Position numbers and translations under genes: made by a program. This document shows positions 9,322 to 16,034 of a stretch of DNA of 43,546 nt, one piece after another; the stretch's first letter is position 1; each line of letters begins with the position of its first letter. The notes below the pieces were generated by a model. That model had not been told where the DNA came from and did no database searches. It was given only the letters and a program-made list of their open reading frames with translations. The stretch comes from Rhodobiaceae bacterium (GTDB taxonomy: Bacteria; Pseudomonadota; Alphaproteobacteria; RS24), in assembly GCA_018673175.1 (NCBI GenBank), contig JABHDF010000074.1, forward strand, positions 1-43,546, in the 5' to 3' direction.

Positions 9322-11061
9322 ATGTTGCGTTACTCTTCTGTTTTGCGTTCCAATGCGCTGCAGCATCGTGAGATTAGCTACAATCAATTAACGCCAAAGC
9401 CGGATGCTGAAAATCCGGATGCGTTGAAACCCAAAAAGTTGAAACTCGGCTTTCGCCGTGTGATGGAGCTTTTAATGCCTTATTCGGGCGTTCGGGTGTT
9501 TGACCAAATGCGTGCGGTTGTGCCTCTGGCGATTTATCTCGTCCTTTTCCAACTGATTATTCTGCGCCAACCCATCGAAAGCGCTTTCTTGCTGGTCGGT
9601 GGTTTGACGGCCGTTATCCTCGGTTTGGCTTTGTTTATGGAAGGCCTGAATGTTGGCCTGATGCCGTTTGGCACGCTCATTGGCGACAAGCTGCCGCGCA
9701 AGGCCAGTATGCCGGTGATGCTTATTATTATTGCCATGTTGGGCGTTGGGGTAACTTTCGCGGAGCCAGCGATTGGCGCGTTGCAAGCCTTTGGCGCCTC
9801 GGTAGATGTCGCGCGCGCGCCTTATTTATATGAAATTTTAAACAATTGGACGATGCCTTTGGTGCTGCTTGTTGGCGCGGGCGTGGGGGCAGCTGCCGTT
9901 TTGGGCACTTTGCGCTTTGTCTATGGCTGGTCTTTGAAGCCAATGATTTACGCCGCCGTATTGCCTACCTTGGCCCTTACTTTGGTGGTCTACGCCAATC
10001 CAGATTTGCGCGCCATCTTGGGCCTCGCCTGGGATTGCGGCGCGGTAACCACAGGGCCGGTTACGGTGCCTTTGGTTTTGTCGCTGGGTATTGGTATCGC
10101 TAATTCGGCGGGCAAGGGGGATAGCTCTCTGTCCGGCTTTGGCGTGGTGACGTTGGCCTCGCTTTTCCCAATTCTGGCCGTTTTGGGCCTGTCTTTATAT
10201 GTCTCGACGCAAATCAGCGCCGAACAGATTGTGGTGGCCGCGGCCACCGCATCGTCCACGGTTTCGGATGTGCCTTTGGGGCTATGGGATCAGTCTCCCT
10301 TCCAAGAGGTTATTCTCGGGGTGCGCGCCATTGCACCTTTGGTGGTGTTTTTGATGTTTGTGCTTTTTGTGGTTCTGCGAGAAGGCTTGGCCAATAAATT
10401 GTTCACTGCCTATGGTTTGGTTCTCTCGATTGTCGGCATGTGCGTGTTTAATGTTGGGCTGACCTACGGCTTGGGCGCCATTGGCGCGCAAACGGGGGCT
10501 GTTTTGCCGGCTGCCTTTATGGCCATTGATGTGAGCGCCATTTCGCCAATTTACTCCGCCGTTTTGGGCCTGGTCTTGGTTATTCTTTTTGCTTGGTTCA
10601 TGGGGTTTGGCGCGACCTTGGCCGAGCCTGCCTTGAACGCGCTTGGTCTGACGGTGCAAACCCTGACCAATGGCGCGTTTAAAAAGTCGATGCTGATGTA
10701 TTCTGTGGCCATTGGTGTGGCTTGCGGCATTGCTTTGGGCATGGCGAAAATCTTGTTTGAAATCGACCTCGCAACCTTGCTTATCCCGCTGTATTTATTC
10801 GCCCTCGTGCTGACGTTTTTCTCTACGGAAGAATTCGTCAATGTGGCGTGGGATAGTGCAGGCGTGACCACAGGCCCCGTCACGGTGCCTTTGGTTTTGG
10901 CCATGGGATTGGGGCTCGGCAATGCTGTCGGCGCGGTTGAGGGCTTTGGTATTTTAAGCATGGCTTCTATCGGGCCGATTATCGCCGTTCTCAGCATGGG
11001 GCTGATCATTCGGTTTCGCCAATCGCGCGGCACGCCCGCCACACCAACTCATTCTAAGTAA
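9322..11061 (+). CDS. DUF1538 integral membrane protein, internally duplicated
   Basis: A 579-residue polytopic inner-membrane protein with about 12-14 hydrophobic helices. It contains two homologous halves: GVTTGPVTVPLVL-type motifs follow W237 (AWDCGAVTTGPVTVPLVL) and W510 (AWDSAGVTTGPVTVPLVL), and FAEPAI/LAEPAL blocks precede each. This is the DUF1538 family. From memory, a two-gene DUF1538 system (UmpAB) in Halomonas was reported to act as a Na+(Li+,K+)/H+ antiporter; here both units are in one chain. Two PII-like genes follow at once, which suggests a transporter gated by a small ligand-sensing protein. I chose ATG 9322 because GAGGAG lies 7 bases upstream; ATG 9307 in the same frame has no ribosome site. 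Confidence 0.88.
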   Translation: MLRYSSVLRSNALQHREISYNQLTPKPDAENPDALKPKKLKLGFRRVMELLMPYSGVRVFDQMRAVVPLAIYLVLFQLIILRQPIESAFLLVGGLTAVILGLALFMEGLNVGLMPFGTLIGDKLPRKASMPVMLIIIAMLGVGVTFAEPAIGALQAFGASVDVARAPYLYEILNNWTMPLVLLVGAGVGAAAVLGTLRFVYGWSLKPMIYAAVLPTLALTLVVYANPDLRAILGLAWDCGAVTTGPVTVPLVLSLGIGIANSAGKGDSSLSGFGVVTLASLFPILAVLGLSLYVSTQISAEQIVVAAATASSTVSDVPLGLWDQSPFQEVILGVRAIAPLVVFLMFVLFVVLREGLANKLFTAYGLVLSIVGMCVFNVGLTYGLGAIGAQTGAVLPAAFMAIDVSAISPIYSAVLGLVLVILFAWFMGFGATLAEPALNALGLTVQTLTNGAFKKSMLMYSVAIGVACGIALGMAKILFEIDLATLLIPLYLFALVLTFFSTEEFVNVAWDSAGVTTGPVTVPLVLAMGLGLGNAVGAVEGFGILSMASIGPIIAVLSMGLIIRFRQSRGTPATPTHSK

Positions 11062-11074
11062 GGGAGGCTGACAC

Positions 11075-11542
11075 ATGGCCGGAAGACAAATAACCTATTT
11101 AACCGATGCGCTAATGATCACCTGCATCGTGCAAGCAAGCCAAGCCGATAAAGTTGTCAAAGCGGCGCAAGATGTTGGTGCCCAAGGCGCGACGGTAACT
11201 TATGCGCGAGGCACAGGCATTCGCGAACGCATGGGCCTTATGGGCGTGGCGATTGATGAGCAAAAAGAAATGATCCGCATCATTGTGAGCCAAGAACAAG
11301 CCGACCGCGTGTTCGAAGCGATGTATCTGGCGGGCGACCTAGATAAGCCGGGCATGGGCATTATGTTCATGAACGACCTCGACCGCGTTGCTACGTATAT
11401 TCCAGATGAAGTCATGGCGGATGCTCTGAAGCCGACGCCCCAGAAAAAACCCGCTAAAAAGCCAGCCAAAAAGCCAGCCAAAAAGCCCGCTAAAAAGCCA
11501 GCCAAAAAACTCGCAGCGAAAAAAGCTGGAGCTAAAAAATGA
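11075..11542 (+). CDS. PII-like small protein with KKPA-repeat tail
   Basis: A 155-residue protein. Residues 10-115 look like a ferredoxin-like, PII-type regulatory domain: alternating strands and helices, a T-loop region with GTGIRERMGLMG (47-58), and a closing strand with YIPDEVM. PII proteins usually bind nucleotides and control a membrane transporter. Residues 119-155 form an extra tail of five KKPA units plus a KKLA variant, strongly basic and like the tails of histone H1 or AlgP-type proteins. Such a tail is not part of ordinary GlnB/GlnK, and GlnB's uridylylated Tyr-51 region is not present. The start has AGGGAGG 5-11 bases upstream. The gene begins 13 bases after the DUF1538 gene and overlaps the next gene by ATGA. 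Confidence 0.82.
   Translation: MAGRQITYLTDALMITCIVQASQADKVVKAAQDVGAQGATVTYARGTGIRERMGLMGVAIDEQKEMIRIIVSQEQADRVFEAMYLAGDLDKPGMGIMFMNDLDRVATYIPDEVMADALKPTPQKKPAKKPAKKPAKKPAKKPAKKLAAKKAGAKK
11444..11515 (+). repeat. 12-bp tandem repeat coding (KKPA)5-KKLA
   Basis: Six in-frame units of 12 bases, typically AAAAAGCCAGCC with the variants AAAAAACCCGCT and AAAAAGCCCGCT and a last divergent copy AAAAAACTCGCA. They encode the basic tail of the PII-like protein. Tandem units of this length can gain or lose copies without a frame change, so tail length may vary between strains. Confidence 0.92.
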
Positions 11543-11826
11543 TTACCGAGATAGGCGCCTTTCTGCACAAAGGCACGGGTAATAAATTGGTAGCGCAACT
11601 GAAAGATGATAAGCGCGTGCTTGGCATCTACGTCGAAGCGGGTCGCACGGAAGATCTGTTTGCTTTTCGTGAGTTTGGCTCGGCTTCTGAAAACGACATT
11701 GTGACTATTTTGGTAGAAACCAAAAATGCCGATAGGCTTTTCAAGCTGGTAAGTCAAAAAGCGGCTTTGACAGAACCTCAAAGCGGTTTGGTTTACCAGA
11801 TGCCGCTGCACAAACGGGCCAGCTAA
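11539..11826 (+). CDS. Second PII-like small protein, DUF1538-associated
   Basis: A 95-residue cytoplasmic protein, shorter than canonical PII (112 residues), with two beta-alpha-beta units: IGAFLHKGTGNKLV, then VLGIYVEAGRTED, then IVTILVETKNADRLFKLV and a closing QSGLVYQMPL. It resembles a degenerate PII fold and probably pairs with the preceding protein or the DUF1538 transporter; this comes from gene order and size, not from a diagnostic motif. It starts inside the stop of the upstream gene (ATGA at 11539-11542), so translation is coupled. A weak hairpin follows the stop. Confidence 0.75.
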   Translation: MITEIGAFLHKGTGNKLVAQLKDDKRVLGIYVEAGRTEDLFAFREFGSASENDIVTILVETKNADRLFKLVSQKAALTEPQSGLVYQMPLHKRAS

Positions 11827-11843
11827 CCCAGCCATCCCTCTCA

Positions 11844-11866
11844 ACGGAAGGCTTCGCTCCTTGCGT
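11844..11866 (+). terminator. Weak hairpin after the DUF1538/PII operon
   Basis: ACG-G-AAGG pairs with CCTT-G-CGT across a 7-base loop, with one G-G mismatch, 18 bases after the second PII-like gene. There is no T-run, so it is at best a Rho-assisted or partial terminator. Confidence 0.22.
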
Positions 11867-11964
11867 CCTCAGGTTTGGCGTTGGGGGTTAAGCCTATTCG
11901 ACCTATATTCTTTCCATCGGTGGAGGTGGATTGTACCGCGCCAGATTTTACAGGAGGCCCGCGC

Positions 11965-13371
11965 ATGAGTGTTGTTTTAGAAACCGATTATCTAATTGTT
12001 GGTAGCGGTGCCATGGGGCTGGCTTTTGCCGATACATTGCTGAGCCAAACCGATGCCAAAATGATTATCGTCGATCGCCACGCCAAACCCGGCGGGCATT
12101 GGAATGTGGCCTATCCATTTGTTCGCTTGCACCAGCCATCGTCATTTTATGGCGTGGAATCGCGCGAGCTGAGCCGCTTTCAAAAAGACCAAGTGGGCAT
12201 GAACAAAGGTCTGTTCGATCTCGCCTCCGGGCCAGAAGTGAGTGCTTATTTTGACGATGTGATGCAGCAGAGCTTTTTGCCAACGGGTCGCGTCCAGTAT
12301 TTTCCGATGTGTGAATATGAAGGAGAGGGCAAGTTCTCAGGGCTGACCTCAGGCAAAACCTATGAAGTGCGTTATAAAAAATTGGTCGATGCGACCCGCC
12401 TAACCGTCGATGTGCCTGCCGAACATACGCCCGCCTTCTCGATTGCGGATGGGGTGAACTTCATGCCGCTCAATGACTTGCCGCGCTTGCGCCGCTCGGC
12501 CGAGGGCTATGTGGTTATTGGCTCGGGCAAAACTGGCATGGATGCCTGCCTCTGGCTGATGGAACACGGCGTGGAGCCGGAGGATATTCGTTGGATTATG
12601 CCGCGCGATGCCTGGATGTTGCCCCGTGAATATGCGCAGCCCGACGCTGAATTTTTCGTCGGCACCGTCGGCAATCAGGCCAATCAGTTTGAAGCTATCG
12701 CCGAGGCCGGCAGCGTGGACGATATGTATGCGCGCCTCGAAGAAAAAGGCTGCGTGGTGCGCTTCGATAAAGCTATTGAGCCGACCATGTTTCACGCCGC
12801 GACGATTTCCAAGCCCGAGCTGGAAGCCTTGCGCCGCATTAAGAACGTGGTTCGCATGGGTCGGGTTACCGCTTTGGAGCCCACCTGCATTGTGTTGGAA
12901 AACGGCGAGTTAGAAACCAGCCCAGAGCATATGCACATTGATTGCTCCGCCAGCCTATCGCGCACGATGGTGCGCATGTCGCCCAAGCCAGTGTTTGACG
13001 GCGATGTGATTACCCCGCAGACCATTCGTAGTTTTATGCCCGTATTTAGCGGCTCGATGATTGCTTATGTCGAAGCTAATTATAGCGATGACGAAGAGAA
13101 AAACCGCCTGTGCAATGTGGTGCCTTTGCCAAATACCAGCGATGATTTCGTGACCATGACTTTGGCTGCCATGATGAACCAATATAATTGGTCGCAAGAT
13201 AAATCTTTGCGCGCGTGGGTTCGCGAAAACCGATTGGACGGGTTTAGCAAATTGGCCTCTGAGGTGTCGCCAGACGACAAAGAAAAAATGGATATTTTGC
13301 TGCGTATGCGCGACACTGCTCCAAAAGCCGTGGGCAAACTTATGGAACTCGCGGCAACGCTAAACACCTAA
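11965..13371 (+). CDS. FAD/NAD(P)-binding oxidoreductase (FMO-like)
   Basis: A 468-residue two-dinucleotide-domain flavoprotein. The FAD-binding GSGAMG is at residues 13-18, followed by an acidic end of the second strand (MIIVDRH), and a second Rossmann motif GSGKTG at 186-191 fits NAD(P)H binding. PGGHW near residue 42 is like flavin monooxygenases. I do not recognise a specific substrate class; it resembles the uncharacterised FAD/NAD(P)-binding proteins found beside DUF2855 genes. Start ATG 11965 has AGGAGG at 11952-11957; the longer open frame to 11875 lacks support. The DUF2855 gene follows after 26 bases and is almost certainly in the same transcript. Confidence 0.82.
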   Translation: MSVVLETDYLIVGSGAMGLAFADTLLSQTDAKMIIVDRHAKPGGHWNVAYPFVRLHQPSSFYGVESRELSRFQKDQVGMNKGLFDLASGPEVSAYFDDVMQQSFLPTGRVQYFPMCEYEGEGKFSGLTSGKTYEVRYKKLVDATRLTVDVPAEHTPAFSIADGVNFMPLNDLPRLRRSAEGYVVIGSGKTGMDACLWLMEHGVEPEDIRWIMPRDAWMLPREYAQPDAEFFVGTVGNQANQFEAIAEAGSVDDMYARLEEKGCVVRFDKAIEPTMFHAATISKPELEALRRIKNVVRMGRVTALEPTCIVLENGELETSPEHMHIDCSASLSRTMVRMSPKPVFDGDVITPQTIRSFMPVFSGSMIAYVEANYSDDEEKNRLCNVVPLPNTSDDFVTMTLAAMMNQYNWSQDKSLRAWVRENRLDGFSKLASEVSPDDKEKMDILLRMRDTAPKAVGKLMELAATLNT

Positions 13372-13397
13372 AATAACATCGCTGAGGGAGGCGACCA

Positions 13398-14510
13398 ATG
13401 GCTGAATTTCAAACTCATAAAACGGACATTACAAAAACGCGACTGGTATCGGCCGGAGATAGCCTCGAGGACTTTACGCTGAACGATGGCGAGATTTTGG
13501 TAGCGATTGAGCGCTTTGCTTTCACCGCCAATAATGTGACCTACGGCGCGGTTGGTGAGCAAATTGGCTATTGGCAGTTTTTCCCACCCAGCCCAAGCGG
13601 CGAGGGCGATAGCGATTGGGGCTTGGTGCCAGTTTGGGGGTTTGCCAGCGTCGTGGCTTCCAAAAATAGTGACATGGAGCTTGGCGAACGCTTTTACGGC
13701 TATTTCCCGATGGCCAATTTTTTGAAAATGACGCCCACGCGCGTGACGCCCGAGCGACTGGTAGATGGCGCCGCGCACCGCGCTGAATTGCCCGCGGTTT
13801 ACAATAGTTACGACCGCCTCGGAACCGCGACCAGTGATGCCACAGCCGACGGTATGCGCGCCCTGTTGAACCCTTTATATGGCACGAGCTATTGCTTGGT
13901 GGATGCCTTGCAAGAGCAAGATTACCATGGCGCCGAGCAGGTGGTTATTTTGTCTGCCTCCAGCAAAACAGCCATTGGGTTGGCTTATGGCCTCTCGCAA
14001 ATAGACACCGAGCGCCCGCGCATTGTGGGACTGACTTCGCCCAGCAATGTGGCTTTCACACAATCGGTAGGCAGCTATGACGACGTCATCTCTTATGACG
14101 ACCTGGCGGCCCTGAAACTTGTACCTTCTGTGCTGGTGGATATGTCTGGCAATGCGGCAGTTTTGGGCGCCGTGCATGGCGCCTTGGGCGACGATATGCG
14201 CTGGTGCCACAATGTGGGGCTAACGCATTGGGACACGAGTGAAGCGCAAAAAGATCCGGCGGCAGCACAAATTATCCGCGACCGCAGCGAGATGTTTTTT
14301 GCCCCGGGACACATTCAGCGACGTGCCAAGGAATGGGGCGCGCTTGATTTCAACGCCAAAGTGGCAGGGTTTCTGGCCGGGGGTATTGCGCATGCGCAAA
14401 ACTGGATGGATGTGAAAGAGACCCAAGGTCTCGAGAATTTTGGCACGATTTACGACGCCGTTGTGGCGGGTAATATGCGCGCCAAAGAGGGGTTGATTAT
14501 TCTGCCCTAA
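13398..14510 (+). CDS. DUF2855 family protein
   Basis: A 370-residue protein recognised as DUF2855 by its overall pattern: FTANNVTYGAVG near residue 34, GYWQFFP, WGLVPVWGFASV, GERFYGYFPMA and LLNPLYGTSYCLVDAL. The first half resembles a GroES-like domain of medium-chain dehydrogenase/reductases and the centre a Rossmann-like domain (VVILSASSKTAIGLAYGL), so it may be a divergent quinone reductase or alcohol dehydrogenase relative. No zinc-binding set is visible. The function is unknown. Ribosome site GGGAGG precedes the ATG. Its tight pairing with the upstream flavoprotein suggests the two act on the same compound. Confidence 0.82.
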   Translation: MAEFQTHKTDITKTRLVSAGDSLEDFTLNDGEILVAIERFAFTANNVTYGAVGEQIGYWQFFPPSPSGEGDSDWGLVPVWGFASVVASKNSDMELGERFYGYFPMANFLKMTPTRVTPERLVDGAAHRAELPAVYNSYDRLGTATSDATADGMRALLNPLYGTSYCLVDALQEQDYHGAEQVVILSASSKTAIGLAYGLSQIDTERPRIVGLTSPSNVAFTQSVGSYDDVISYDDLAALKLVPSVLVDMSGNAAVLGAVHGALGDDMRWCHNVGLTHWDTSEAQKDPAAAQIIRDRSEMFFAPGHIQRRAKEWGALDFNAKVAGFLAGGIAHAQNWMDVKETQGLENFGTIYDAVVAGNMRAKEGLIILP

Positions 14511-14541
14511 CCAAGGCTAGAACCCTTGGGCTAGATTATTT
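14511..14541 (+). terminator. Possible intrinsic terminator after DUF2855
   Basis: CCAAGG at 14511-14516 pairs with CCTTGG at 14524-14529 over a 7-base loop, and flanking CTA/TAG bases can extend the stem. The next bases, GATTATTTTG, give a short T-rich run. It sits directly after the stop codon, in front of the GST gene, and would separate the two transcripts. Confidence 0.38.
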
Positions 14542-14598
14542 TGCGTATCGACCTACTTATTTCTTCAAGATTATTTTTAAAAAAACAGGAACCCTATC

Positions 14599-15285
14599 AT
14601 GGCTGCAAAAAAACTGACGCTTCATCATCTTGAGTATTCTCAATCGTTTCGCATTCTCTGGCTGTTGGAAGAAATGGGGCTGCCCTATGAGCTGAAGTCT
14701 TATAACCGCGATCCGGTCAGCGTGTTGGCGCCAGCCGAATATAAGGCTATCTCCCCGATTGGCACAGCGCCGGTAATTACGCATGACAAAATAGCTTTGG
14801 CTGAAAGCAGCGCGATTATGGACTATCTGGCTGATTTGTCGCCAGATTGCGGCTTGCGCCCGGAGGTCGGCCACAAAGATCGGATGCGCTACTTGTTCTG
14901 GTTCCACGCGGCACAAGGCTCGATGACGCCGATTTTGTTAATGCAAACCGTGCTGCGAATGACCGCAGAGCGCGTTCCGTTTTTCTTGCGCCCGATGGCG
15001 AAGATGATTACCGCTGGTTTGACCAAGGGCTTTATCCAGCCGCGCTTGTTCGCTTTGTTGGACCAGGCGGAAGCTGATTTGTCGAAGACGAAGTATTTTG
15101 GTGGCTCGGCGCTAAGTTTGGCGGATATTTTGATTATCTATAATATTGAGGGTACCGCTTCGCGCGGTCTTTTGGACGGCTATCCAAATTTGCAGGAATG
15201 GCTAGACCGCATGAGAGCGCGCCCGGCGTTTCAGGCGGCGACAAAACTGGACGATCGTCCCAGCATGATATTGCCATCAAAATAG
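14599..15285 (+). CDS. Glutathione S-transferase
   Basis: A 228-residue GST. The N-terminal domain opens LTLHHLEYSQSFRILWLLEEMGLP, with the S-Q-S segment at the usual catalytic position; the cis-Pro motif is GTAPVI and the glutathione-contact motif is ESSAIMDYL. The helical domain has ALSLADILIIYN near residue 171. It most resembles bacterial GSTs of the beta/fungal-like group (YfcG- or GstB-like), but the subclass is uncertain. AGGA sits 8 bases upstream of ATG 14599. It is preceded by a likely terminator and followed by the tRNA-Thr gene 128 bases later. Confidence 0.9.
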   Translation: MAAKKLTLHHLEYSQSFRILWLLEEMGLPYELKSYNRDPVSVLAPAEYKAISPIGTAPVITHDKIALAESSAIMDYLADLSPDCGLRPEVGHKDRMRYLFWFHAAQGSMTPILLMQTVLRMTAERVPFFLRPMAKMITAGLTKGFIQPRLFALLDQAEADLSKTKYFGGSALSLADILIIYNIEGTASRGLLDGYPNLQEWLDRMRARPAFQAATKLDDRPSMILPSK

Positions 15286-15343
15286 CAACGCACAGCTCGC
15301 CTTGGGTCGATTGGCAGGGGCGGCGAGGCGATAGAATTGTTGC

Positions 15344-15372
15344 TTGCCAAGCCGATGAATATTGGCTATTTC
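15344..15372 (+). promoter_or_regulatory. Candidate sigma-70-type promoter for tRNA-Thr
   Basis: TTGCCA at 15344-15349 and TATTTC at 15367-15372 are separated by 17 bases and lie about 41 bases before the mature tRNA 5' end, leaving room for a short leader. The -10 is a weak match, so this is tentative. Confidence 0.3.
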
Positions 15373-15413
15373 AAACCCAGTCCGTGGCTTAGGGAAACCG
15401 ATTCCAAGGGCGA

Positions 15414-15489
15414 GCCGGCTTAGCTCAGTTGGTAGAGCATCTGATTTGTAATCAGAGGGTCGGGAGTTCAAGTCTCTCAGCCGGCACCA
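15414..15489 (+). tRNA. tRNA-Thr (anticodon UGU)
   Basis: A 76-base tRNA with CCA encoded. The acceptor stem is GCCGGCT (15414-15420) against AGCCGGC (15479-15485), the D arm is GCTC/GAGC, and the anticodon stem is TCTGA/TCAGA around the loop TTTGTAA, giving anticodon TGT, which reads ACA threonine codons. The T arm is GGGAG with loop TTCAAGT and closing CTCTC. The discriminator base is A and CCA follows at 15487-15489. A run of six Ts starts two bases later. No other tRNA is nearby. The orphan AlpA-like gene just downstream makes this 3' end a likely old integration site. Confidence 0.97.
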
Positions 15490-15659
15490 TTTTTTCTAAT
15501 AAATTCAGGTAACTAAGGATTTGGCATTGTTTGCCTCATGCCCCTCTATGTCCTATCGGACGGATTTAGGGCGCATTTTATTTATATCTGCTGAACTTTA
15601 CAGCTTGCAACAAGCTGTTTCAAATTACCAATAATGGCCTAATTCGTGACCCCATTGCC
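15490..15659. other. Non-coding segment between tRNA-Thr and the AlpA gene
   Basis: I find no convincing gene here. The segment is more AT-rich to the eye than its neighbours. It contains a T-run right after the tRNA, a short GTCC/GGAC inverted repeat around 15551 and the strong hairpin at 15600-15618. I see no second copy of the tRNA 3' end within the window that could mark the other end of an inserted element. Confidence 0.6.
15600..15618. repeat. Perfect 8-3-8 inverted repeat
   Basis: ACAGCTTG (15600-15607) and CAAGCTGT (15611-15618) are perfect reverse complements with the 3-base loop CAA. The plus-strand continuation, TTCAAATT, is only modestly T-rich, so it could be a terminator for the tRNA transcript. 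It could equally be a protein-binding palindrome left over from an integrative element. Confidence 0.55.
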
Positions 15660-15863
15660 TCAAATCACAGCCTTTGGATTAACAGCCCAGCTATCAACAT
15701 CACCTAGCGACCAGAGCAAAGTTCCCTCACCCATGTCTAGTCGCTTGGGAAATTGGCCATCCTCCTCCCACCTATAGATGGTGACACGGGAGCGCCCTGT
15801 AATCTTCATCACATCCGTCATCGAATAAAATGGCTTTTGGATATCGTCGTCACTGGCGTGCAT
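15660..15863 (-). CDS. AlpA-like phage-type transcriptional regulator (orphan)
   Basis: A 67-residue MerR/excisionase-type winged helix-turn-helix protein. The core, MTDVMKITGRSRVTIYRWEE followed by GQFPKRL and a closing LLWSLGDVDSW, is the AlpA pattern: a helix-turn-helix that reads as recognition of a phage or integrative-element promoter, and a wing ending with the W that packs on the core. In phages and islands AlpA activates excision or integrase genes. Here no integrase, capsid or other mobility gene is near, so it is probably a remnant of an element inserted at the tRNA-Thr 3' end. No good ribosome site precedes ATG 15863; an internal ATG at residue 15 is an alternative. Confidence 0.72.
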   Translation of the reverse strand: MHASDDDIQKPFYSMTDVMKITGRSRVTIYRWEEDGQFPKRLDMGEGTLLWSLGDVDSWAVNPKAVI

Positions 15864-16034
15864 AGGGTTATGCCGCTATTGCGAGTGTCAAAAGCGTGGT
15901 TAGCGGCTCTGCCTCGATAGCCGAAGGAAAATAGGCAAGAATTTGACGATAGACGAAAGAGGCCACTGGCCTTTCTTTCGTCTCGACCATGGTTTAAGTT
16001 TTGCCAAAGACGCACGATTGCGAGGAGCAGAAAT
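15864..16034. other. Non-coding segment between AlpA and the FAD monooxygenase
   Basis: This is the divergent upstream region of both genes. Short open frames exist on the minus strand but show no recognisable protein, no ribosome site and overlap the monooxygenase. The plus strand carries the GAGGAG ribosome site at 16022-16027 for the TTG start at 16035. I could not defend a specific promoter. Confidence 0.5.

Noticed and set aside
11200-11844. A minus-strand open frame with a repeated A-G-F-L hydrophobic stretch that looks like a membrane protein.
   Set aside because: The hydrophobic repeats are simply the antisense reading of the KKPA-coding tandem repeat. The frame lies wholly over the two PII-like genes and has no ribosome site.
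15490-15660. A second attachment site or integrase pseudogene after tRNA-Thr.
   Set aside because: I found no repeated tRNA 3' end and no recognisable integrase fragment in this gap or elsewhere in the window by eye.
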